This document shows, piece after piece, positions 8,468 to 15,662 of a stretch of 64,000 bases of DNA. Source of the stretch: Cryobacterium gelidum. GTDB lineage: Bacteria; Actinomycetota; Actinomycetes; Actinomycetales; Microbacteriaceae. The notes under the pieces were generated by a model, which was not told the origin of the DNA, made no database searches, and was given only the letters and a program-made list of their open reading frames with translations. How positions within the stretch are numbered: position 1 is the first letter of the stretch; each line of letters starts with the position of its first letter. The DNA is taken from assembly GCF_004403985.1 (NCBI RefSeq), contig NZ_SOHL01000013.1, positions 1-64,000 of the forward strand, read 5' to 3'. A program made the translations under genes and the position numbers.

Positions 8468-9147
8468 GAGCGTGCCCCGCTCCGGGAGAGAAGATCGACG
8501 GCGCGCAGTTCGGCAGCACCCGGCTGAGCGGATGTTCGCAGCCCCGCGAAAGTGCGCGCAAACCGGGTGTGGGGCGCGGCCGAGGCGACGATGCGGGCAT
8601 CAGAAATGGTGTCGATGTCGGTGAGCGCGGGCAACAGGCGCACGCTCAGGCCCGCTTCGTTGAGGCGCCGCAGCTGGTGTGCGCCGGTATCGGAGCGGCT
8701 CATCGGGATGCCGCGGAGCAGCGCGCCGGTCGGGTTGTTCAGGGCGAGCGCCCAGAAGCCGCCGTCGTCTGCCGGGCCGATCCAGGCCTCCGTCTCGGTG
8801 GTCCAATCGGTGAACACGGGCATGAGTAGTTCGTGGGTGACCTGGGGGGTGTCCATGCCGAGCAGAAGGGTCGGTTCGTCGAGGTGGTCGAAGATCGCGG
8901 CGAGGCGCTCGTCGAGACCGCCAGCGCTTTGCGGCAAAATTTCCCACGCGGAGGCTTCGGGCGGCGGCGTCACACCGTCGAACGCCAGAATATGGTGCGT
9001 TGCGGGCAGTGACCCGGCGACAGCGAGGGTGTCGGCGAGGCTGGCCGCGGCTAATTCGGCCGCCTGTTCTAGCGAGAGCGGCGGGTGCAGCCGGGTCTTG
9101 ACCTTGCCGGGCAGGCACTCCTTGGCGATGACGACGATGGCGGTCAT
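8464..9147 (-). CDS. DUF2064 (TIGR04282-type) glycosyltransferase/nucleotidyltransferase-like protein
   Basis: A 227-residue protein starting MTAIVVIAKECLPGKVKTRL, the family's characteristic N-terminus with KTRL. The middle region contains LLLGMDTPQV and AWIGPADDGGFWALAL, the DUF2064 signature (GxDxP and GPxxDGGxxLL-like). These proteins have a GT-A/nucleotidyltransferase fold and are found next to GT2 genes; the reaction is not established. Both ends overlap neighbours by 4 bp, implying tight translational coupling in the operon. Confidence 0.85.
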   Translation of the reverse strand: MTAIVVIAKECLPGKVKTRLHPPLSLEQAAELAAASLADTLAVAGSLPATHHILAFDGVTPPPEASAWEILPQSAGGLDERLAAIFDHLDEPTLLLGMDTPQVTHELLMPVFTDWTTETEAWIGPADDGGFWALALNNPTGALLRGIPMSRSDTGAHQLRRLNEAGLSVRLLPALTDIDTISDARIVASAAPHTRFARTFAGLRTSAQPGAAELRAVDLLSRSGARS

Positions 9148-9851
9148 GAGCGTGCTCCACTCCGGTCGACGCTGACGTTCCGGTCGACACGGTCGGCGCG
9201 GAGCAGTGCGGACATGTCCTGGATAGCCGTGAGGGTGCCGCGCACGGTTCCGGTCACCTTGCTGCGGCCTACGCGCGGGGCGTAGCCGGTGTCGACTTCG
9301 CGGATGCGCCAGTTAGCGGCGGCGGCTCCCAGAAACATCTCGAGCGGATACCCGCTGCGGCGGTCGTTCAGGTCAAGGGCGAGGACGTTGTCGCGGCGAG
9401 CCGCGCGCATGGGTCCGAGGTCATGGATGTTCACACCGGTTATTCGGCGCAGTCGCCAGGAAAGATAGGTATTTGCCACACGGGCATGCGCGGGCCATGC
9501 GTTGCGCGTGGTCGGGCGGCGGCGGCCGAGTACGAGGTCGGCTTCATCGGCGGTGATCGGGTCGACCACGAGCGGCAGGTCGCGGGGGTCCATCGAGGCG
9601 TCAGCGTCGCAGAAAGCGACGATCGGGGCGGTCGCGGCGAGGAGCCCGGCGTGGGCGGCGGCGCCGAATCCGCGTCGACTCTCGTGCACGACGTGCGCGC
9701 CGAGATGGCGCGCGAGGTCGGCGGAGCCGTCGGTCGACCCGTTGTCGACGACGATCGCGCGATAACCGGCGGGCATACGTTCAAGAATCCACGGCAGAGC
9801 CTGCGACTCGTTCAGACAGGGCAACACCACGTCAACCCGAGTGCTTTTCAT
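9144..9851 (-). CDS. GT2 family glycosyltransferase
   Basis: A 235-residue soluble GT-A enzyme. It begins TRVDVVLPCLNESQALPWIL, has VVDNGSTDGSADLARHLGA for nucleotide binding, the DxD-type metal site CDADASMDP near residues 80-88, and LVLGRRRPTTRNAWP. The length and motif set resemble polyprenyl-phosphate sugar synthases (DPM1-like) without a C-terminal membrane domain. It is first in the GT2-DUF2064-methyltransferase operon. Its start ATG lies 6 nt after a -10 box, so the transcript is probably leaderless. Confidence 0.88.
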   Translation of the reverse strand: MKSTRVDVVLPCLNESQALPWILERMPAGYRAIVVDNGSTDGSADLARHLGAHVVHESRRGFGAAAHAGLLAATAPIVAFCDADASMDPRDLPLVVDPITADEADLVLGRRRPTTRNAWPAHARVANTYLSWRLRRITGVNIHDLGPMRAARRDNVLALDLNDRRSGYPLEMFLGAAAANWRIREVDTGYAPRVGRSKVTGTVRGTLTAIQDMSALLRADRVDRNVSVDRSGARS

Positions 9852-9857
9852 AATTCG

Positions 9858-9885
9858 ACTCTACGGTGGAGGGCTGGGCCTCCAA
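9858..9885 (-). promoter_or_regulatory. Leaderless promoter of the GT2 operon
   Basis: On the minus strand, TTGGAG (9885-9880), a 16-nt spacer and TAGAGT (9863-9858) resemble -35 and -10 boxes. Six nucleotides separate the -10 from the ATG at 9851, placing the transcription start at the start codon. No ribosome site is possible in so short a leader. Confidence 0.6.
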
Positions 9886-9986
9886 TGCGAAAGAGGTTAC
9901 GAACCACGGAAAGATGCTGAGGGGCCGGTGTGAGTGGGCGATGGAGGGCATCCGCTTCCGTGATCGACCTAAACGATGCGCGCGCC

Positions 9987-9992
9987 TAGTCT
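9987..9992 (+). promoter_or_regulatory. -10 box of a leaderless response-regulator gene
   Basis: TAGTCT is followed by six nucleotides and then the GTG start codon at 9999. The spacing puts transcription initiation at the start codon. No convincing -35 was seen. Confidence 0.5.
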
Positions 9993-9998
9993 AAGGGG

Positions 9999-10796
9999 GT
10001 GTCTCCCTCCCAATATTTTTCGCCACCGCGAACGGATTCCCTCACCGGCCGCCGCGTGCTCGTCATCGAGGACGACCCCATGGTGTCCGAGGTGGTCGGG
10101 CAGTACCTGCGCGCCGCCGGGTTCGTCGTGGACGAAGCCATCGATGGGCTCGCCGGCCTGCGCCAGGCCGAAGCCGTGCAGCCCGACCTCGTGGTGCTCG
10201 ACCGCATGCTTCCGCTTCTCGATGGCATCGAAGTGTGCCGGCGTATCCGCGTGAACTGGGGTGCGCTGCCGGTGATCATGCTGACCGCGCTCGGCGAGGA
10301 AGAGCACCGCATCGAGGGTCTTGAAGTGGGTGCCGACGACTATCTGGTGAAGCCGTTCTCACCACGGGAGCTCGTGCTGCGGGTGCAGTCGGTTCTGCGG
10401 CGAAGCGGCACGGAGTCGATTCCGGAGGGCATGCTCGATGCCGGCGAATTCTCCCTCAACCTGGCCGCGCATGAGATTCGTTTGCGTGGAAAACCACTCG
10501 TGCTCACCGCGCGGGAGTTCGACCTGCTCGCCTACCTGATCTGGCGGCCGTCGAAGGTGCTGACCCGGGAGGAACTGCTGCGCTCGGTCTGGGGCTGGGA
10601 ATTCGGCGACCTGTCCACCGTGACCGTGCACGTGCGGCGGCTGCGGGAGAAAATCGAGGCAGACCCGGCGCATCCGCTGCTCGTGACTACGGTGTGGGGT
10701 GTCGGCTACCGCTTTGATCCGGTGCCGCTCGGGACCGGTGAGGATGCGGCAACCGCCGTGACACCGGTGTCTGAGACGTCGGGGGGTTCGGCATGA
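9999..10796 (+). CDS. OmpR/PhoB-family response regulator
   Basis: A 265-residue DNA-binding response regulator. The receiver domain (about 18-130) has the acidic pair EDD (24-26), phospho-acceptor Asp68 in LVVLDRMLP, and Lys118 in ADDYLVKPF. The winged-helix effector (about 150-240) ends with VTVHVRRLREKIEADP and TVWGVGYRF, typical of the OmpR class. The N-terminal 17 residues are unconserved, but the GTG at 9999 is supported by a -10 box 6 nt upstream. It is followed by a short ORF and the histidine kinase, with overlapping stop and start codons throughout. Targets are unknown; adjacency to GT genes suggests envelope control. Confidence 0.93.
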   Translation: MSPSQYFSPPRTDSLTGRRVLVIEDDPMVSEVVGQYLRAAGFVVDEAIDGLAGLRQAEAVQPDLVVLDRMLPLLDGIEVCRRIRVNWGALPVIMLTALGEEEHRIEGLEVGADDYLVKPFSPRELVLRVQSVLRRSGTESIPEGMLDAGEFSLNLAAHEIRLRGKPLVLTAREFDLLAYLIWRPSKVLTREELLRSVWGWEFGDLSTVTVHVRRLREKIEADPAHPLLVTTVWGVGYRFDPVPLGTGEDAATAVTPVSETSGGSA

Positions 10797-10849
10797 CCGC
10801 CGCCGACCAGGGGGCGGAAATTCTCATCACCCCCTTGCGGGCGCAGTGA
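10793..10849 (+). CDS. 18-residue coupling ORF between regulator and kinase
   Basis: An ATG at 10793 overlaps the regulator stop (ATGA). It opens an 18-codon frame whose stop TGA (10847-10849) overlaps the GTG start of the kinase (GTGA at 10846-10849). It may be a small translated leader that couples kinase synthesis to the regulator. Alternatively it is the relic of a longer kinase N-terminus after a frameshift. The peptide itself (MTAADQGAEILITPLRAQ) has no recognisable feature. Confidence 0.4.
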   Translation: MTAADQGAEILITPLRAQ

Positions 10850-11997
10850 CCGCGCCAACGTTTGCAGCCGTCGCCGGCATCGCCCTTGCCTGCGCGCTCG
10901 TCGTGGGCGCGTTCGGGCTGCTGGCGCTGCGCCTGCTCTCGCGTGGATCGCTCGTGACGCAACTCATCGTCGTCGCGTTTGCGACCGTCGCTTCGGTCGT
11001 CAGCGGAACCGCAGCGGTCGCCTCGCTCATGTACCTGTCGACGCACGACCTGACCGTGTTCTACTCGGTTGTCGTGGTCGCCGGAATCGTTTCACTCGTC
11101 ATGGCCGCCGTTTTGGGACGCTCGCTCGTGCGCGACAACCAGTATTTTCGGGCCGCGGCGGTGAGCATCGGTCGGGGGGAATCGGTGACATCCCCGGATC
11201 GGCATACGAGCACGGAATTCGCCTCGCTGGCCGGAGAACTGGCCGCAACGGCCGACCGGCTGACCGAATCCCGCGAGCGGGAAAAGCGCATCGAAACGTC
11301 GCGACGCGAAATTGTGGCCTGGATCTCCCATGACCTGCGCACGCCCCTCGCCGGCATTCGGGCCATGGCCGAGGCCCTCGAAGATGGCATGGCGCCCGAC
11401 CCCGAACGGTATTACGTGCAGATTCGCGGGCAGGTCGACCGGCTCAGCGGCATGGTCGATGACCTGTTTGAGCTGTCCAAGATCCACTCGGGAGCGTTGC
11501 AACTCACCTTCGAACGGGTCGCCCTGTATGACCTGATCAGCGACACGATCGCCGATCTCGCGCCGGTCGCCCTCGCGAAATCCCTCGATCTGCGCTTCGA
11601 GGGTGAACGCGGGCTCAGCCTGCAGGCGGATGCCCGCGAGCTCGCTCGCGCGGTGGGGAACCTGGTCATGAACGCCATTCAGTATTCCCCGGCCGGGAGC
11701 GCCATCGTCGTGTCGGCCACCCGGCACGTCGACGGGCGGGCGGTGATCTCGGTCGTCGACGCGGCCGGAGGAATTCCCGAGCAGGACCTCCCCCGGGTGT
11801 TCGAGGCCGGCTGGCGGGCGAGCGAGCCGCGCACAGCGTCCGCCTGGGGCACCGGCACCGGTCGCAGCGGCGGCGCCGGGTTGGGGCTCGCGATCGTCGA
11901 GGGAATCGTGCGGGCTCATGCCGGGCAGGTGACGGTGACCAATGTGCACAACGGATGCCGGTTCGAGCTGCTGCTGCCGCAGCATCCGCTTGGTTGA
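10846..11997 (+). CDS. Sensor histidine kinase
   Basis: A 383-residue membrane kinase. Three hydrophobic segments (about 8-30, 38-60, 73-90) leave very little extracytoplasmic sequence, so it may sense membrane state. A HAMP-like linker follows. The HisKA domain carries phospho-accepting His162 in WISHDLRTPLAGI. The HATPase domain has the N-box NLVMNAIQYSP and G-box GGAGLGLAIVEGIV. The GTG start overlaps the upstream 18-codon ORF stop. It is the partner of the response regulator at 9999 by adjacency. No stimulus can be deduced. Confidence 0.92.
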   Translation: MTAPTFAAVAGIALACALVVGAFGLLALRLLSRGSLVTQLIVVAFATVASVVSGTAAVASLMYLSTHDLTVFYSVVVVAGIVSLVMAAVLGRSLVRDNQYFRAAAVSIGRGESVTSPDRHTSTEFASLAGELAATADRLTESREREKRIETSRREIVAWISHDLRTPLAGIRAMAEALEDGMAPDPERYYVQIRGQVDRLSGMVDDLFELSKIHSGALQLTFERVALYDLISDTIADLAPVALAKSLDLRFEGERGLSLQADARELARAVGNLVMNAIQYSPAGSAIVVSATRHVDGRAVISVVDAAGGIPEQDLPRVFEAGWRASEPRTASAWGTGTGRSGGAGLGLAIVEGIVRAHAGQVTVTNVHNGCRFELLLPQHPLG

Positions 11998-12042
11998 CAG
12001 GGCACGAAATAAGGCAGCGCTCGAACTGCTGCGCGTGACCGG

Positions 12043-13167
12043 TCAGGGGCGCACGGCGGCTCGCAGGGGGGCCGTGGCGAACTCCCGCATGCCATCCTCG
12101 AAGGAGACCGTGGCCGACCAGCCGAGTTCCTGACGCAAGCGCTCGGAGGATGCGGTGATGTGACGCACGTCGCCGAGCCGGTACTGTCCGGTCACGACCG
12201 GAGCCAAGCCGCCCGACGCAGCGGCCAGGGCGGAGGCCATGTCTCCGATGGTGTGCACGATTCCGCTGCCGACGTTGAACGCGCGAAATATTCCGGAATC
12301 GGCGGGCGCTGCCGGCCGGACGTGTTCCGGCGCGGTGAAGTCCAACGCGGCGATGTTCGCCGCGGCCACATCCCGCACGTGCACGAAGTCACGGCGCTGC
12401 CGGCCGTCCTCGTAGACCCGCGGAGCCTCACCGCGCTCGATCGCCGAGCGAAACAGGGAGGCGACTCCCGCGTACGGCGTGTTCTGCGGCATGCCCGGAC
12501 CATAGACGTTGTGGTACCGCAGGGCGGCGACGCGCCCACCGGTGGAGCGGGCCCAGGCCGTGGCGAGGTACTCCTGGCCGAGCTTGCTGCTCGCGTAGAC
12601 GTTGCGTGGGTCGAGCGGATCGGTTTCGCTCACCAGCATGGGCTCGAGCGGCAGCCCGGTCGCCGGGTCGAGCGGGTCGAAGCGTCCGGCGTCGAGGTCG
12701 TTCGCCAGGCGCGGTCCCGGCCGGGTGGATCCGTTCGGGCCGCGGTAGCTGCCCTCACCGTAGACGACCATGGATGACGCCATAACCAGACGACGGATGC
12801 CCCGCTTGGCCATCGCGGCCAGCAGCACCGCGGTGCCAACCTCGTTGCTGTGCACATAGTCGGGGGCGTCAGCGAAGTCGACTCCGAGACCGACCTTGGC
12901 GGCTTGATGACACACCACGTCGATGTCGACGAGGGCGCGGGCGGCGACGGCCGGGTCGGTCACGTCCCCGTGCACGAATTCCACCCGCCGGTCCAGACCC
13001 GCTGGTGCGTTGCTCTGGGTCGCGGACTGCGGCGCGGGACCGTGCACGTCGGCGCGCAACGAGTCGAGCACGCGCACCGTGTAACCGCGGGCGAGCGCAG
13101 CGTCGACGACCGCCGATCCGATGAAGCCGGCGCCGCCGGTGACGAGCAGGTGTTCCCCGGCCCTCAC
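12043..13167 (-). CDS. NAD-dependent epimerase/dehydratase (extended SDR)
   Basis: A 374-residue sugar-nucleotide SDR. The NAD site LVTGGAGFIGSAVVDAAL is near residue 8-25, the catalytic Tyr/Lys pair lies in YASSKLGQEY, and active-site Ser/Thr in MASSMVVYGEG. The central part includes an unusual insertion (GSTRPGPRLANDLDAGRFDPLDPATGLPLEP, partly proline/aspartate rich), which also occurs in this actinobacterial subfamily. Its start overlaps the mtnP stop by 4 bp, so both are on one transcript, and it ends 45 bp from the convergent kinase gene. The substrate is unknown; a UDP- or dTDP-sugar is likely. Confidence 0.88.
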   Translation of the reverse strand: MRAGEHLLVTGGAGFIGSAVVDAALARGYTVRVLDSLRADVHGPAPQSATQSNAPAGLDRRVEFVHGDVTDPAVAARALVDIDVVCHQAAKVGLGVDFADAPDYVHSNEVGTAVLLAAMAKRGIRRLVMASSMVVYGEGSYRGPNGSTRPGPRLANDLDAGRFDPLDPATGLPLEPMLVSETDPLDPRNVYASSKLGQEYLATAWARSTGGRVAALRYHNVYGPGMPQNTPYAGVASLFRSAIERGEAPRVYEDGRQRRDFVHVRDVAAANIAALDFTAPEHVRPAAPADSGIFRAFNVGSGIVHTIGDMASALAAASGGLAPVVTGQYRLGDVRHITASSERLRQELGWSATVSFEDGMREFATAPLRAAVRP

Positions 13168-14069
13168 GACCGATCCCCCGAGCCGGAGTGCACGGCACGC
13201 GCCAGGACGACGTCGACCTGGGCCGGATCGATGAGCGCGCGCGGAGTGAAGTCGGTCGGCAAAGCGCGCAGGATGCCGTCGATCGCGGCCAGGATGCGAG
13301 GCTGGGCCTCGCGGAGGCGACGGAACACGGCCGACGCGGTCACAGCATCCGTTTCGCTGGTCGAGGCACCCGCGTCAACCTCGAGCACGGGCGCCAGCCC
13401 GGCGTCGGCGTCGGTCACGAACGAGAGGTTGACCGTGCCCATATTGAGCTCGCCGGCAAGCACTATCTCGGGGTAAGCGGTCATGTTGACGATGTGCGCG
13501 CCGATCGACCGGAACCAGACCGACTCCGCCCGGGTGGAGAACCGCGGACCCTGGATGACGACAACCGTTCCGGTCGGTGCGAATGTCTCGCCGAGGGTGG
13601 TGAGGGCACTGATGGCGTAGCCGCGCAACAACGGATCGAACGGGTCGGCGGCGGAGAGATGCTGCACCGACTGCTGATCGTAGAACGTGTCGGTGCGGCC
13701 AGCCGTGCGGTCGATGAACTGGTCGGTGACCACGAGCAGCCCCGGCGTGTACTCCGGAGTGACTCCACCGACGGCCGATGAGGAGATGATTGCGCGCACG
13801 CCGATCGAGGCGAGCGCCCAGATGTTGGCCCGGTAGTTGATCAGGTGCGGTGCCACGCTGTGTCCACCGCCGTGTCGTGGGAGAAACGCGACGCGACGAC
13901 CGGCACGCTGGCCGATCGTGACCGTAGCCGTTCCGTACGGCGTCTTCACCTCGTGAGTCACCGCACCCGACGGGTCGATGAGTTCGTAGAGTCCCGAGCC
14001 GCCGATCACGGCGATCTCCGCGCGAGCGGTCGAGTCAACGAGGCGGTCGGCAGTCGAGTCAATCGTCAC
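13164..14069 (-). CDS. mtnP: S-methyl-5'-thioadenosine phosphorylase
   Basis: A 301-residue purine-nucleoside-phosphorylase-fold enzyme that cleaves methylthioadenosine to adenine and 5-methylthioribose-1-phosphate. The phosphate site IGGSGLYEL is near the N-terminus. FLPRHGGGHSVAPHLINYRANIWAL is the MTAP signature. The base/sugar site includes VIQGPRFSTRAES and VNMTAYPEIVLAGEL. About 18 residues before AEIAVIGGSG are not conserved, so the true start might be slightly downstream. It is coupled to the SDR gene by a 4-bp overlap. It complements ahcY at 467 in salvage of SAM by-products. Confidence 0.93.
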   Translation of the reverse strand: MTIDSTADRLVDSTARAEIAVIGGSGLYELIDPSGAVTHEVKTPYGTATVTIGQRAGRRVAFLPRHGGGHSVAPHLINYRANIWALASIGVRAIISSSAVGGVTPEYTPGLLVVTDQFIDRTAGRTDTFYDQQSVQHLSAADPFDPLLRGYAISALTTLGETFAPTGTVVVIQGPRFSTRAESVWFRSIGAHIVNMTAYPEIVLAGELNMGTVNLSFVTDADAGLAPVLEVDAGASTSETDAVTASAVFRRLREAQPRILAAIDGILRALPTDFTPRALIDPAQVDVVLARAVHSGSGDRS

Positions 14070-14204
14070 AAGCGGCTCCCAGCAGGTTACAAGTGGAACA
14101 ATCAGTGTGCCATCGAAACCGGCGCTCCCGCGCCAGCCCGCCGCCGGGACACCCGAAAACGGATACCGCGCTCCGGCCAGACGATTGGCCCGGGCCCGCA
14201 GGAA

Positions 14205-15662
14205 CTAGTGCGTGTAGACGCGGATGCCCGAGGCGAGCGGACCGGGCGGGTTCAGGGCAAACGAGGAGAGCGCGCCGTCGCCGGAATAGTCCACGAGCGC
14301 AAAGAGCTGTTCCCCGCCGGTCACGACGTAGCGGACTCCGCTCGCCACCGGCACCGTGGCGCTGGCCCCGGCGTCGACCCGAAGGTCTACCGGGGTGCCA
14401 CCGTCGGGCGTGAGGGTGAGCGTGGCATCCGCTGCCGCGCCGTTGACGAGGTGCAGGGTCGGCGACGGTCCCTCGGCCACCGCGACGGCGAAGTCACCGG
14501 TCAGCGGCGCCGACGCGGAGAACCAGCCGAAGTCCTTTTTGCCGGCACTGTCGGTAGCGGTTCGTGCGGCCGCGACGATCGGCTCGTCGGACCTCAGATG
14601 TACCGAGAAACTGCCAACGGCCAGCGGTGACAACGGAATCTCGGTGGCGATCCCGGGTTCGACGTCCACCTGGGTAGACGTTCCCCCCGTGGTTCCATCG
14701 GCGCTCGTCACACCGATCTGTACGGTCGCCGCGACAGCGCCCGGCACGAACACCCGAATCGACGGGGTGTCGGCATTGAAGCCTTCCCCCGTCGTCACGG
14801 TCTCCTCGGTGACGGCCGTCATAACGCGCACGCCGGCAATGATCTGATTGGTGGCGGGGGTCGCGGTGGTGCCGATGATCTCGACACCGCCCGGTTCGAT
14901 ACCCCGGATACTGCTCTGCTCCAGTGCGGCAACCACCTGCCCGCCGCGCGATTGAACCCGCAGAACGGGCGACTTCACATTCGGGGCGAGGCCGGCGAGC
15001 GAAATGATCCGCTGCTCTCCCGGCTGCACCAGAATGCCGGTGGCACCGGGCGCATCGACGAGTCCGCTCTCGCCGGAGACGGTCACGTCGACGGTGGCGA
15101 GCACGGTGCTCGGGTTGCTCAGCAGCAGCAGGCTGGTGCGTCCAATGTCGGTGGAACCGCCAACGATCCAGGCGTCGCTGGCCGCTTCGGCGCAGGTGGC
15201 GACGGCGAGACCGCCGAGAGTGTCCGTGGCGGCGACCTGCGACTGGCTGCCAGCCACGAGCGGCGGCACCGTGGCGCCGTTTTGCGCGGGAACGGTCAGG
15301 AGCAGCGGCGGCTGCCGACTGTTTGAATCGTCGACCGCGGTGATCTCGGTAACCTCCGGGCGAATCTGCGCCAGGGAGTCCCCCGCAACGGCGCCATACA
15401 CGGCGGATGCTGCCCCCACACTCGACGCCGCCTGCGCCTGTGTCGAGTCTTCGGCGAGCGTCAACAACGGCCCAGGGCACACCCGCTGCTGCTCGCTCGG
15501 CGACGGCGCGATCTCGCTCGAGCGCGGTTCGCGCTCCACGGTCGGCAGCGTCACCAGGGTGGCAATCCCAAGCGTGACAACGACGACGGCGATGCCGGTG
15601 AGGCCGAGCACGCCGCGACCAGCGCGCCCGCCGATGCGGGCGATTCGGCTTCTATCGGGCAT
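14205..15662 (-). CDS. DUF5719 family secreted/membrane-anchored protein
   Basis: A 485-residue protein with one N-terminal membrane anchor (about residues 16-38, GVLGLTGIAVVVVTLGIATLV) after a basic stretch, and a large extracytoplasmic beta-rich region. The segment SDAWIVGGSTDIGRTSLLLLSNPS and later LRVQSRGGQVVAALEQSSIRG are the DUF5719 pattern. The family is actinobacterial and almost always follows a giant GT2 gene, as here. The ATG at 15662 lies inside the end of the GT2 gene (11-bp overlap), indicating coupling. The function is unknown, probably linked to envelope polymer assembly. Confidence 0.88.
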   Translation of the reverse strand: MPDRSRIARIGGRAGRGVLGLTGIAVVVVTLGIATLVTLPTVEREPRSSEIAPSPSEQQRVCPGPLLTLAEDSTQAQAASSVGAASAVYGAVAGDSLAQIRPEVTEITAVDDSNSRQPPLLLTVPAQNGATVPPLVAGSQSQVAATDTLGGLAVATCAEAASDAWIVGGSTDIGRTSLLLLSNPSTVLATVDVTVSGESGLVDAPGATGILVQPGEQRIISLAGLAPNVKSPVLRVQSRGGQVVAALEQSSIRGIEPGGVEIIGTTATPATNQIIAGVRVMTAVTEETVTTGEGFNADTPSIRVFVPGAVAATVQIGVTSADGTTGGTSTQVDVEPGIATEIPLSPLAVGSFSVHLRSDEPIVAAARTATDSAGKKDFGWFSASAPLTGDFAVAVAEGPSPTLHLVNGAAADATLTLTPDGGTPVDLRVDAGASATVPVASGVRYVVTGGEQLFALVDYSGDGALSSFALNPPGPLASGIRVYTH

